Shown here in pieces: positions 27,401 to 36,422 of a stretch of DNA of 64,000 nt. The DNA lies in contig JAXLXO010000029.1 in the NCBI GenBank assembly GCA_046327915.1, forward strand, positions 1 to 64,000, in the 5' to 3' direction. This stretch comes from VGTK01 sp046327915 (lineage in GTDB: Bacteria > Desulfobacterota > Binatia > UBA12015). Both the position numbers and the translations under genes were made by a program. The notes under the pieces were generated by a model, which searched no databases, was not told the DNA's origin, and was given only the letters and a program-made list of their open reading frames with translations. Each line of letters begins with the position of its first letter. The first letter of the stretch is position 1.

Positions 27401-28534
27401 ATGCGCACGTTCCACTGCGACCACTGCGGGCAGCAGCTCTTCTTCGAGAACTTCGCGTGCGTCTCGTGCGGCGCGCGGCTCGCGTTCCTGCAGGACCTCA
27501 AGACCGTCGGCTCCCTCGACGACGCGGGCGACGGCACGTGGACGTCACCGCTGCCCGAAGCGAAGGGCCGCACGTATCGCCTGTGCGCGAACTACGCGCA
27601 GCACGACGTCTGCAACTGGGCGCTGCCGGCGGGCGGTGAGAGGGACGACGACGATCCGCTGTGCCGCTCGTGCCGCTTGACGCGCGTGATCCCCGACCTG
27701 TCGCGCACGGGCGCGAAGGAGGCCTGGTACAAGCTCGAGGTCGCGAAGCGGCGTCTGGTCTACACGCTGCTCGAGGTCGGTCTGCCGCTCGCGAGCAAGG
27801 CCGAGGATCCTGAGCGGGGTCTCGCGTTCGAGCTCCTCGCCGATCCCGACGATCCGTCGGCGCCGAAGCCGCTCACGGGACATGCGAACGGCGTCATCAC
27901 GATCAACGTCGCGGAAGCCGACGACGCCGAGCGCGAGCGGCGCCGGCTCGCGATGCACGAGCCGTATCGCACGCTGCTCGGCCACTTCCGTCACGAGGTC
28001 GGCCACTACTACTGGGATCGGCTGATCGCGGACGGTACTCGCCTCGAAGCGTTCCGCGCGACGTTCGGCGACGAACGCGAGGATTACGCGCAGGCGCTGC
28101 AGCGCCACTACGAGCAGGGCGCGCCGGCCGACTGGCCGCAGCGCTTCGTCAGCGCGTACGCGAGCGCGCACCCGTGGGAGGACTGGGCCGAGACCTGGGC
28201 GCATTACGTGCACATGGTCGACACGCTCGAGACCGCGGCGTCGTGCGGGCTCGCGCTGCGTCCGCGGCGGGACGACGAGCCCGCGCTCGAGACCGACCCG
28301 CAGCGCGGCCTGCCGGGGACGTTCGAGCGCATGGTCGAGGACTGGTTTCCGCTCACCTTCGTGCTGAACAACCTGAACCGCGGCCTCGGGTTGCCGGACG
28401 GCTATCCGTTCGTGCTGTCGGAGCAGCAGATCGCGAAGCTGCGCTTCGTGCACGAGACGATCGCCGGCGCCGCGGTCGCGGCGCTGCCGCAGCTGCCGCC
28501 GTCGCAGGATGCGACCGGCGCGGCGGCATCCTGA
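27401..28534 (+). CDS. Putative zinc-binding metallopeptidase with N-terminal zinc ribbon
   Basis: This 377-residue cytoplasmic protein starts with a four-cysteine zinc ribbon (CDHCGQQLFFEN, CVSCGARL, residues 6-28) and further cysteines near 60-90 (CNWAL, CRSCRL). The catalytic region is GHFRHEVGHYYWDRL near residue 198, with HEVGH and a downstream acidic WEDWAETWAHYVHMVDTLETAA near 255. The whole matches the DUF2248-type zinc peptidase family. Length and motifs are normal. It follows the copper monooxygenase gene by 60 bases. The substrate is unknown. Confidence 0.9.
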   Translation: MRTFHCDHCGQQLFFENFACVSCGARLAFLQDLKTVGSLDDAGDGTWTSPLPEAKGRTYRLCANYAQHDVCNWALPAGGERDDDDPLCRSCRLTRVIPDLSRTGAKEAWYKLEVAKRRLVYTLLEVGLPLASKAEDPERGLAFELLADPDDPSAPKPLTGHANGVITINVAEADDAERERRRLAMHEPYRTLLGHFRHEVGHYYWDRLIADGTRLEAFRATFGDEREDYAQALQRHYEQGAPADWPQRFVSAYASAHPWEDWAETWAHYVHMVDTLETAASCGLALRPRRDDEPALETDPQRGLPGTFERMVEDWFPLTFVLNNLNRGLGLPDGYPFVLSEQQIAKLRFVHETIAGAAVAALPQLPPSQDATGAAAS

Positions 28535-28549
28535 CGACGCCGGGTGGGA

Positions 28550-29464
28550 TCAGGCCGACGCCGGCACCTTGCCGAGCAGAATGATGGGACCCGTCGGCTG
28601 CGGCATGCCGCCCTGCGGCTCGATGGTCACCGCGAACGCGTCCGGACGACCGCCCGCGAGCACCTCGTCGCTGATGCGCGCGAGCGCGGCGCCGCTCGGA
28701 TCCGTGCGCAGCACGCCGGCCGAGATCTTCTCGTTCCCGCGGATCAGCCACAGCTGGTAGTCCTTGTCCTGCAGTGGCTTCAGCGCGGTGGTGAGGATCA
28801 TCGCGTTGCGCGTGCCGGGATTCAGCAGTGCGCTCGCGTGGTAATCCTCGCCGCCCTGCGCCGCGAGCTGCACGAGCTGCGTGCCGGGTGCGCCGAGCAG
28901 CGACAGCGCGGCTTCTCGCTCGCGCAGCGACACGCGCGCGCTCGCGAGCTCGCGCATGCAGATGTCCTTGTCGCGGTCGGTCGCGGCGGCGAGTGCCAGC
29001 TCGCGGTCGCGCGACGCGAGCTCGCGGCGGCCGATGCGGTACTCCATCGCGAACACGAACGCGACGCCCGCGGCGGCGAGCGCGCTGAGCCACGCGATCG
29101 CCTCGCGGCGCCCGCTGCCGCCGCGCGACGCGGGACGGCTCGCGGACGCGTCGCGACTCACCGACGACGCACGCGACGCGTCGCCCGCACGCACATCACC
29201 CGCGCGCGACGAAGCCGCGGTGCCCGATGCCGCACCGGCGCCGATCTCGCGCTCGATCCCCGACCAGACGTCCGCCCCCGGCGCGAGCGGCGGCAACGCC
29301 GCGCCGAGCAGCGCGGTCGTCTCGTACGCCTGCGCCAGCGCCTCGCGGCAGCCGTCGTGTGCGATCGCCTCGTCGAGGTGGCGCTCGAACGCCGCGCGCT
29401 CGGCGGGCTCGAGGATGCCGAGCACGTAGGCGGCGACGTCGTCCTTGAAGGTCGCGCAGTTCAC
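28550..29464 (-). CDS. Anti-sigma factor, RskA-like
   Basis: The 304-residue protein has an N-terminal sigma-binding helical domain (KDDVAAYVLGILEPAERAAFERHLDE) and a low-complexity Ser/Ala/Arg linker. One transmembrane helix follows near residues 120-140 (AWLSALAAAGVAFVFA), then a periplasmic RskA-type beta domain with YQLWLIRGNEKISAGVL and FAVTIEPQGGMPQPTGPI. The usual ZAS zinc ligands are not all present. It holds the ECF sigma factor at the membrane until released by a signal. GTG 29464 overlaps the sigma gene stop (GTGA) and follows GGGAGGAG, so the two are translated in a coupled way. Confidence 0.88.
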   Translation of the reverse strand: MNCATFKDDVAAYVLGILEPAERAAFERHLDEAIAHDGCREALAQAYETTALLGAALPPLAPGADVWSGIEREIGAGAASGTAASSRAGDVRAGDASRASSVSRDASASRPASRGGSGRREAIAWLSALAAAGVAFVFAMEYRIGRRELASRDRELALAAATDRDKDICMRELASARVSLREREAALSLLGAPGTQLVQLAAQGGEDYHASALLNPGTRNAMILTTALKPLQDKDYQLWLIRGNEKISAGVLRTDPSGAALARISDEVLAGGRPDAFAVTIEPQGGMPQPTGPIILLGKVPASA

Positions 29465-30039
29465 GACGCTCCTCCCGGACGGTGCGCGCCGAGCACGGAT
29501 GCGAGCTTCGCGAGCCCGAGCCGGACGCGCGTCTTGACGGTGCCGAGCGGATCGCCGAGCCGCGCCGCGATCTCGCTGTGCGAGAGACCTTCGTAGTACG
29601 CGAGCTCGATCGCGCTGCGTTGCTCGACCGGGAGTGCCGCGAGCGCCGCCATCACCTGCGCGCGCAGCTCGCGCTGCGCGGCGACCTCGGCCGGCGCGGG
29701 GGCCGTGGGCTGCGCGTCGGGGTCGTCCTCGCTGCGCGCTACGGCCCGCTCCGAGGCGGCACGCGAGCGCAGGCGGTCGAGCGCGCGGCTGCGCACGATG
29801 GTCGCGATCCACGCCATCGCACCGCCACGGCTCGCGTCGTAGCTCGCGGCCTGTCGCCACACCTGCACGAAGGTCTCCTGCACGACTTCCTCGGCCTCGC
29901 TGCGCGAGGCCAGCACCCGGTACGCGATCGACATCGCACGCCCCGCGCAGACGTCGTAGAGCGTGCGCAGCGCCGCCGCATCGCCGCCGGACACCCGGGC
30001 GAGCAGCGCCTGGTCCGCGGCGTTGGCCGGGATGTCCAT
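29461..30039 (-). CDS. ECF RNA polymerase sigma factor (SigK-like)
   Basis: This 192-residue sigma-70 ECF protein shows region 2 (LYDVCAGRAMSIAYRVLAS, EEVVQETFVQVWRQA, GGAMAWIATIVRSRALDRLR) and region 4 (LPVEQRSAIELAYYEGLSHSEIAARLGDPLGTVKTRVRLGLAKL). It redirects RNA polymerase to stress or envelope genes. The cognate RskA-like anti-sigma factor is encoded immediately downstream. ATG 30039 is chosen by alignment with the family; an upstream ATG at 30147 adds 36 residues of low-complexity sequence. The leader has AGAAAATTGCCACCC, discussed as a possible own promoter. Confidence 0.93.
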   Translation of the reverse strand: MDIPANAADQALLARVSGGDAAALRTLYDVCAGRAMSIAYRVLASRSEAEEVVQETFVQVWRQAASYDASRGGAMAWIATIVRSRALDRLRSRAASERAVARSEDDPDAQPTAPAPAEVAAQRELRAQVMAALAALPVEQRSAIELAYYEGLSHSEIAARLGDPLGTVKTRVRLGLAKLASVLGAHRPGGAS

Positions 30040-30233
30040 GCGTCCGTCGTATCCGCCCGCGGCGGGGGTGGCAATTTTCTCCGGCACCGGAGCTCGGCTC
30101 CTCGAGCGGGCGGTCGGGGCGCGTGGGATGCCGCGGCTGGCGACCACCGTTCTCGCGGACAGTACGGCTCACGTGCGCGCCTGGATTCGTGGCAGCGGAT
30201 TCGGCCAGGTGCCGCGGTGCCCGCTGGGTCGGC

Positions 30234-31733
30234 TCACGAGTCGTGCGTCATCGCGTCTCCAGGCGCTGCCAACAGCGCCTGGGTGGCGAGCTGGAGGTCC
30301 AGCGGCGAGCCGTCCCAGCGCGGAAACGCGGTCGTCGCGTCGATCATGACCCCGCGAGCCGCGTGCGCTGCGCGGAGCAGCGCGACCAGGTCCGGGGCGG
30401 TGCCCGCCAGGTGGGAGGAACTGCGGAGCGGGGTGCGTAGTGGTTCGTCCGCCAGCGGCACTGGCCGACCATCGCGACGGAAGAACTGCGGCTCGCCGTC
30501 GTGTGTGAAGACCACGCGGTAGCCGTGCTCGTGCACGAAGCGGTGATGCCGGCGACAGAGCGAGAGCAGGTTCGAGAGCCTGGTCGCGCCGCCGTCGATC
30601 CAGGCGACGACGTGGTGTGCGTCGGTGAGGCGGTTCGTGCAGCCCGGGAAGCGGCAACCGTCGTCGCGCAGGCGAAGGGCGCGGCGCAGGCGTGGCGAGA
30701 TGCGGCGCGTGCGGCGCGAGGGGAGTGGCTCCTCGCCCGCGGCTTCGCGACCGTCGTCGACGAGCACGGCGCGTGCGTCGCAGGCGAGGCGCCGTGCCGT
30801 CGCAAGCGCGAGCGGCGTGCCGTCAGCGAGCGTCGCGTGCGGTCCTGCGTCCGGCTCGTGTCGGAGAGCCGGTTCGCCGCTTCCATCTCCCGCGAGCGTC
30901 GTGTTGTCGACGTGCACGACGAGCTCGACCGGCAGTCCCACCGCGTCGCGACCGTCATCGTCCGCAGCGATCGACGCGAGCCACGACTCCGCGATCGCCA
31001 CCAGGGCGTCGGCGCGCGACAGCGCCGGCGGAGGCTCAGTGGGTTGCCCCTTGTCTGCTCGCGCTGCGCCCGCCGACGCTTCCGCGGAAACGCCGGCTGC
31101 AGACGAGTCGGTGTCCCGCGCACTCCACGCCCGGCGTCGGGCCACGTCGAGCGCCTGCAGTACGACCGCCGCCTCCTCCGGGCGGAGCCGCGCCTCGATG
31201 CGCACCATGCCGTCGTCCGTGTCGCGCACGCGGACGAAGCGCGAGCGTTCCTCGTCCGCGAGGCTCGGCGGCGCATCCGCGTCCGCGACGACGCGCCGGT
31301 ACCCGCGACAGATTCGCTCGAGCTGCGACGCGGTCGCGTGCGTCGCCATGTCGAGCAGAGTCGCCTCGGTCGCGGCACTCGCGACGCGCGTGATCGCACG
31401 CACCTTCGAGTAGCTGATCGCGCCGCGCCGGAGCGCGTCGTCGACCATCGGCAGCGTGGCGAGCGCGCGCGCCACGCGGACGCGCTCGCGCGCGGCGCCG
31501 AGGTCGAGGCCGATCCGCCAGTTGAGCCAGTGCGCGCAGCTGAGTGCTCCGTGCGTCGCCCAGCCCGTGCCCACGTCGAAGCGGCGAATGAGGGTCAGCA
31601 GCCGATGCTCGGCGGCGTCGATGTGCGACGCGACCTCGGCGATCTCGTCGGCGAGCCGGTCGACGTCGGCGGGCGCGAGCTGCGGGGCGAGCCTCCCGAG
31701 CGCCATTGAATGGATGCCGGATGTCTCGATCAT
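30234..31733 (-). CDS. DUF222/HNH endonuclease family protein (13E12 type)
   Basis: The 499-residue product has the DUF222 region (residues about 20-260: HGALSCAHWLNWRIGLDLGAARERVRVARALATLP, LRRGAISYSKVRAITRVA) and a C-terminal HNH nuclease core, CRFPGCTNRLTDAHHVVAWIDGG and LSLCRRHHRFVHEHGYRV, around residues 375-425. These proteins are common in Actinobacteria and some Gram-negatives; their biological role is unsettled, with links to mobile or competence-like DNA processing suggested. The Cys/His zinc ligands and catalytic HH pair are intact. A run of Ala/Ser-rich sequence at 220-245 is a variable linker. Confidence 0.9.
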   Translation of the reverse strand: MIETSGIHSMALGRLAPQLAPADVDRLADEIAEVASHIDAAEHRLLTLIRRFDVGTGWATHGALSCAHWLNWRIGLDLGAARERVRVARALATLPMVDDALRRGAISYSKVRAITRVASAATEATLLDMATHATASQLERICRGYRRVVADADAPPSLADEERSRFVRVRDTDDGMVRIEARLRPEEAAVVLQALDVARRRAWSARDTDSSAAGVSAEASAGAARADKGQPTEPPPALSRADALVAIAESWLASIAADDDGRDAVGLPVELVVHVDNTTLAGDGSGEPALRHEPDAGPHATLADGTPLALATARRLACDARAVLVDDGREAAGEEPLPSRRTRRISPRLRRALRLRDDGCRFPGCTNRLTDAHHVVAWIDGGATRLSNLLSLCRRHHRFVHEHGYRVVFTHDGEPQFFRRDGRPVPLADEPLRTPLRSSSHLAGTAPDLVALLRAAHAARGVMIDATTAFPRWDGSPLDLQLATQALLAAPGDAMTHDS

Positions 31734-32045
31734 GTCGAGCGTGTACCACCGTCGTTTCGAGGGGGGCTCCGGTGGGCTACACGCGACCATCTCTTCGCGC
31801 GAGGCTCGAGGTGGCCCCCCGCGACGAGCGTCCGCTGGGGCGCGTCCTGCGCGCGCGGCGGGGTCGTTTCGACGGTTCGATCGCGATCTCCGGGTGGCCC
31901 TCGCGAAATCCGTCAAGGGCTGCGCGCACAGAATTCGTTTGCCCAATCACGAATGTTTCGGCCCGACGCGCGCGTGGCCCGTCGATCGCGCGGTGACCGC
32001 GGCGAACTGTTGCGCCGGGGGAATCATGTGATTCGCTGCGCGGCG
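31734..32045. other. Noncoding spacer before the glycan export locus
   Basis: These 312 bases separate the DUF222-HNH gene from a divergent broken gene. No convincing coding sequence, RNA or repeat is seen. Base composition falls toward the right end, where AT-rich words such as CAGAATTCGTTTGCCC and GGAATCATGTGATTCG appear; the last contains an ATCATGTGAT near-palindrome that could be an operator. This change of composition marks the beginning of a stretch of different codon use continuing to about 33.3 kb. Confidence 0.4.
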
Positions 32046-33340
32046 ATGCGATGTTCGCGAACTTCATGGAGTCAGCGCGCGGTCGTGCTGGGCTTCGTCG
32101 CGCTCGCGAGTGCGTTCAGTTGGACCGTCCCGGCGTGGGAGACTCCCGACGAGCCCGCACATTTCGCCTGCGTGATCCATCTCGCCGAGCACTGGACGCT
32201 CCCGGTCCAGAGACGAGACGTGTTCGGCGAAGAGCACCAAGCGCCGCTCTACTACGCGCTTGCCGCGCTTCCGGTCAGTCTGGTCGATCTCGACGACACC
32301 ACGGGCCGGTTTCGGTTCAACCGTTCGTTCGGCTGGGAGCGAGGCCAGGACGTCAACGTCGCTCGAACGCCGTCAACGCGCGTGCCACTGCGCGGTCACG
32401 AGTTGGCCCTCCGGATGATCCGGATGGTGTCCGTGATCATGGCGGCGTGCACAGTGATGCTGACTGGTCGTCTCGCTTCGGCCATCGCACCGGAGTCGTC
32501 GGTTGCGGTGATCGCGATGGCACTGGTGGCCTTCAATCCCCAATTTTTGTTTATCGGGGGGGGTAAACAACGATAACCTGCTAACGCTTTGCGTGACCGG
32601 ATTCCTTCTGGGGCTCGTGCGGTGCATGTTGGTCTGGCCCAGGGTGCCCGCCTCGGGGTGGGCAATCGTTGGCTGCTGGTGTGGGGCGGCTCTCCTCGCG
32701 AAGGCGAACGCACTGACCCTTCTCGTTGTGCTCGTTCTGTCCGTCGGTCTTCGCGGTCTAAGGGATCGCAGCGTCAAGGCCGGATTCCAATCGCTCGCGA
32801 TCGTGGGAATCACTTCGGCGGCGGTCGCGGGCTGGTGGTTCCTTCGCAACTTCGTGCTGTACGGTGATCCACTGGGAGCCGGACCATTCGTCGAGACGAG
32901 CGGGCTGGTGTCGTCGGTCGGGTGGAGAGATCTGCCGTCTGTCCTCGCCGTTCAAGCGAGGTCCTTCTGGGGCCTGTTCGGCTGGATGAGCGTCGTTCCG
33001 CCGAGCGGCTACTACGTCGCCGTGGCCATGTTGTTCGTGGGTTCATGGCCGTCACGTCCTGCTTGATCATCGGTGGCGGCGCGAAGGCCGTGTCGGTTGC
33101 CGAACGCGAGGCCCTCGCGATCCTCTTGAGTGCCGTAGTCATTCAGGATCCTGGATGCAGGGGCGGTATCTGTTCCCGGTGCTTCCGGCAGGTGCCGTGG
33201 CTGCGTCGACCCTGCTGAGCGGGTGGTGCGGCCCGAGGTGGGCTCCTCGCCTGGCCTGGGGAACGACGGTGTATCCGGTCGGGTTGGCCAGCTACGCGTT
33301 GCTCGCCGTGATCGTTCCCGCCTACTACGGCGCGCGGTGA
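32046..33340 (+). pseudogene. Frameshifted membrane glycosyltransferase-like gene
   Basis: Four pieces in different frames join into one multi-span membrane protein of about 430 residues. Part 1 (32046-32576) has SWTVPAWETPDEPAHF and ends FIGGGKQR at a stop after a run of eight G; with seven G the frame reads on as VNNDNLLTLCVTGFLLG. Part 2 (about 32567-33050) continues to LFVG; part 3 in the third frame carries MAVTSCLIIGGGAKAV; part 4 gives MQGRYLFPVLPAGAVA near 33155. The PDEPAHF, NNDNL and QGRYLFPVLP motifs are typical of DUF2142/GT-C-like polysaccharide proteins. GC is lower than in the neighbours, suggesting import. Three frameshifts indicate decay, or assembly errors for the G run. Confidence 0.75.
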
Positions 33341-33402
33341 CGGTGCGCGGCACGCAGCTCGTTCGCTCTGGGCGCGGGTGAGATTGCCCGCCCCGCGGTG
33401 AA

Positions 33403-34209
33403 GTGGTAGCGCCGCTCGGCACCATGCTGCGCAACCTCTGGCGCTACCGGAGCTTCGTCCTCGGCATGGCGAGCCGCGAGTTCCGTGCCCGCTACATGGG
33501 CTCGGTGCTCGGCAGCGTCTGGGCCGTGCTGCACCCGCTGACGCTGGTTTTCATCTACACCGTCGTCTTCGGGCAGCTCATGAAGAGCCGCATCCCCGGC
33601 ATCGACGACGCCATCGGCTACGGCGTCTTCCTCTGCGCCGGCATCTTCACCTGGACCTCGTTCACCGAGATCCTGCAGCGCTCGGTGACGGTCTTCCTCG
33701 AGAACGGCAACCTGCTGAAGAAGATGAGCTTCCCGCGCGCGGCGCTGCCCGCGATCGTGCTGGTCTCCGCGCTGGTCAACTTCGCGATCGTGTTCTCGAT
33801 CCTGCTCGTGCTGCTGCTGCTCGCGGGACGCTTCCCGGGCTGGCCGGTACTCGGGCTGCTGCCGCTCCTCGCCGTGCAGCAGGCGCTCGCGCTCGGCATC
33901 GGTACGGCGCTCGGTGTCGTCAACGTCTTCTTCCGCGACGTGGCGCACCTGCTCGCGATCGCGCTGCAGCTCTGGTTCTGGTTCACGCCGATCGTCTACC
34001 CGATCTCGATCCTCGGCGAGCGCATGCAGACCCTCGTGCACCTGAACCCGATGACCGATCTGGTGGCGGGCTATCAGGGCATCCTGCTGCACGGCACGTG
34101 GCCGACGTGGCACGCGTGGCTGCCGCAGGCGATCCTCGCGTGCCTTGCGCTCGCGTTCGCGCGCTCCCTGTTCCGCCGCCTGTCGGGCGAGCTCGCGGAC
34201 CATCTCTAG
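33403..34209 (+). CDS. ABC-2 polysaccharide export permease (first system, Wzm type)
   Basis: This 268-residue inner-membrane protein has about six transmembrane helices and the family's start signature RSFVLGMASREFRARYMGSVLGSVWAVLHPL and end signature FTPIVYPISILGERMQTLVHLNPMTDLVAGYQGILL. It forms a dimeric channel for undecaprenyl-linked or lipid-linked polysaccharide together with the ATPase encoded 10 bases downstream. GTG 33403 is the longest start; ATG 33424 (MLRNLWRYR) is equally plausible because neither has a strong ribosome site. It is the first intact gene after the decayed membrane protein gene. Confidence 0.92.
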   Translation: MVAPLGTMLRNLWRYRSFVLGMASREFRARYMGSVLGSVWAVLHPLTLVFIYTVVFGQLMKSRIPGIDDAIGYGVFLCAGIFTWTSFTEILQRSVTVFLENGNLLKKMSFPRAALPAIVLVSALVNFAIVFSILLVLLLLAGRFPGWPVLGLLPLLAVQQALALGIGTALGVVNVFFRDVAHLLAIALQLWFWFTPIVYPISILGERMQTLVHLNPMTDLVAGYQGILLHGTWPTWHAWLPQAILACLALAFARSLFRRLSGELADHL

Positions 34210-34219
34210 GCGGATCGCG

Positions 34220-35449
34220 ATGCCGCGCATCGTCGCCCGCGGACTGGGCAAGAAGTACCGGATCTACCGCCACCCGCTCGCGCGCCTCGTCGAGTGGGCG
34301 AGCCGCGACCGGCGCGTCCTGCATCGCTCGGAGTGGGCGCTGCGCGGCGTGAGCTTCGAGGTGTCGGACGGCGAGTCGGTCGGCATCATCGGCATGAACG
34401 GCGCCGGCAAGAGCACGCTGCTGCGTCTCCTGACGGGCACGACGCAGCCGAGCGAGGGAACGTTCCACGTCGAGGGCAGCGTCGCGGCGCTGCTCGAGCT
34501 GGGGCTCGGCATCCACCCCGAGTTCGACGGCTGGCGGAACGCGATGCTGTCGCTGCAGCTGCTCGGCCTCGACGATCGTCAAGTACGCGACGCGCTGCCC
34601 TTCGTGCAGGAGTTCTCCGAGCTCGGCAGCCACATGGACCAGCCGGTGCGCACGTACTCGACCGGCATGCAGGTGCGCCTCGCCTTCAGCGTCGCCACCG
34701 CCGTCCGTCCCGACGTGCTGATCGTCGACGAGGCGCTGTCGGTCGGCGACACCTACTTCCAGCACAAGTCGACGAGCCGCATCCGTGCGTTCCAGGAGCA
34801 GGGCACGACGCTGCTCTTCGTGACGCACGATCCGGGTGCGGTGAAGGCGCTCTGCCAGCGCGCGCTGCTGCTCGACCGCGGCGCGCTGCTGAAGGACGGC
34901 CCGCCCGACGCGGTGTTCGACTACTACAACGCGATGATCGCGCGGAAAGAGGAGGACGAGCAGATCGAGCAGGTGGAGCGCGACGGACGCACCGTCACGC
35001 GCTCGGGCTCGCGCGAGGCGGAGATCACCGCGGTCACGCTGCACGGCGCGGACGGCACGGAGCGCGCGACCTTCACCGTCGCGGAGCCCGCCGTGCTCGA
35101 GGTCCGCTTCCGGACGCGTGCGGCGATGGCGTCGCCGACCGTCGGCTTCGTGATCCGCGACCGGCTCGGCAACGACGTCTTCGGCAGCAACACGTTCCAC
35201 CAGGGAATCGCGCACCAGCCGTGTACCGCGGGCGACGAGCTGGTGGCGCGCTTCGCGCTCGGACTCAGCGTCGGCGTCGGCAGCTATTCCGTCACGGTCG
35301 CGCTGCACACCGAGCACGCCCACGTCGACGCGAACTTCGACTGGTGGGACCGCGCGCTGCTCTTCGACGTCGTGCCGGGCGACGGTCCGGGCTTCACGGG
35401 TGTCGCGGCTCTGCCGGTGCGCGCGTCGCTCGAGCGCACGGGCGGCTGA
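34220..35449 (+). CDS. Wzt-type ABC ATPase with C-terminal carbohydrate-binding domain
   Basis: The 409-residue protein has an N-terminal ABC domain: Walker A GMNGAGKSTLL near residue 60, signature TYSTGMQVRLAF near 152-163, Walker B DVLIVDEAL and the switch His in FVTHDP. Residues 255-405 are an extra beta-sandwich (EAEITAVTLHGADGTERATF to HVDANFDWWDRALLFDVV) like the Wzt C-domain that reads the terminal modification of the O-antigen before export. It pairs with the permease just upstream and works at the inner membrane. The second ATPase in this locus lacks that domain. Confidence 0.93.
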   Translation: MPRIVARGLGKKYRIYRHPLARLVEWASRDRRVLHRSEWALRGVSFEVSDGESVGIIGMNGAGKSTLLRLLTGTTQPSEGTFHVEGSVAALLELGLGIHPEFDGWRNAMLSLQLLGLDDRQVRDALPFVQEFSELGSHMDQPVRTYSTGMQVRLAFSVATAVRPDVLIVDEALSVGDTYFQHKSTSRIRAFQEQGTTLLFVTHDPGAVKALCQRALLLDRGALLKDGPPDAVFDYYNAMIARKEEDEQIEQVERDGRTVTRSGSREAEITAVTLHGADGTERATFTVAEPAVLEVRFRTRAAMASPTVGFVIRDRLGNDVFGSNTFHQGIAHQPCTAGDELVARFALGLSVGVGSYSVTVALHTEHAHVDANFDWWDRALLFDVVPGDGPGFTGVAALPVRASLERTGG

Positions 35450-35450
35450 C

Positions 35451-36422
35451 GTGCCGGTCTCGATCGCCGTCACGATCGTCACCTACGACAGCGCGGCGTT
35501 CCTCGCGCGCTGCCTCGACGCGGTCGCGGCGCAGACGCACGCGCCGCGCGAGGTCGTCGTGCTCGACAACCGGTCGCGCGACGACAGCGCCGCGATCGCG
35601 CGCGCGCACGGTGCCGTGACGAAGCTGATCGAGAGCCCGGACAACACCGGCTTCGCCGGCGGACAGAACCGCGCCATCGCGGCGACCAGCGCCGACTGGG
35701 TGCTGACGCTCAACCCCGACGTGGTGCTCGATCCGGCCTTCCTCGCGACGCTCGCGGAGCGTGCCGAGCGTCCGGCGCCGCTCGGCACGCTCTGCGGCAA
35801 GCTGCTGCGCCTCGGTCCCGACGGCGCGCCCGTCGTGCCGCCGCGCATCGACTCGACCGGCATCGTCTTCACGCGCTCGTTCCGCCACCTCGACCGCGGC
35901 TCCGAGGAGCCGGACGACGGCCGCTACGCCGTGGAGGAGCCGGTCTTCGGCGCGACCGCCGCGGCCGCGATGTACCGTCGCGCGATGATCGACGACGTCT
36001 CGGTCGAGGGCGAGTTCTTCGACGAGGCCTTCTTCGCCTATCGCGAGGACGCCGACCTCGCGTGGCGCGCGCAGCTGCTCGGCTGGGATTGCCTTTACGT
36101 CCCGTCCGCCCTCGGCTACCACGTGCGTCGCGTGCTGCCCGAGCGGCGCGCGGACGTCCCGGCGATGCTGAACCGGCATTCGGTCAAGAACCGCTTCCTG
36201 ATGCGCGTCAAGAACGCGGACGCCGCCGTGTGGCGTCGCTGCGCGCTGCCCGGTCTCGCGCGTGACGCGGCGGTGCTCGGCGGATGTCTCGTGCGCGAGT
36301 GGTCGTCGCTGCCGGCGTTCGCCGACGTGGCGCGTCTCTACCCGCGTGCGCGGCGTCAGCGCGCGATCATCCAGGCGAAGCGTCGCCGCGACGGCGCGGC
36401 GATCGCGCGGTGGTTCGCGTGA
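35451..36422 (+). CDS. GT2 family glycosyltransferase
   Basis: This 323-residue GT-A protein begins at GTG 35451, one base after the ATPase stop. VTIVTYDSAAFLARCLDAVAAQ and VVVLDNRSRDDS open the nucleotide-sugar fold, VLTLNPDVVLDP gives a DXD-like site, and FFDEAFFAYREDADLAWRAQLLGW is the ED motif of rhamnosyltransferase-type GT2 enzymes, about residues 183-207. It adds a sugar to a growing surface glycan at the cytoplasmic face. The stop overlaps the next permease start (GTGA). Position between two ABC exporters ties it to their substrates. Confidence 0.92.
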   Translation: MPVSIAVTIVTYDSAAFLARCLDAVAAQTHAPREVVVLDNRSRDDSAAIARAHGAVTKLIESPDNTGFAGGQNRAIAATSADWVLTLNPDVVLDPAFLATLAERAERPAPLGTLCGKLLRLGPDGAPVVPPRIDSTGIVFTRSFRHLDRGSEEPDDGRYAVEEPVFGATAAAAMYRRAMIDDVSVEGEFFDEAFFAYREDADLAWRAQLLGWDCLYVPSALGYHVRRVLPERRADVPAMLNRHSVKNRFLMRVKNADAAVWRRCALPGLARDAAVLGGCLVREWSSLPAFADVARLYPRARRQRAIIQAKRRRDGAAIARWFA

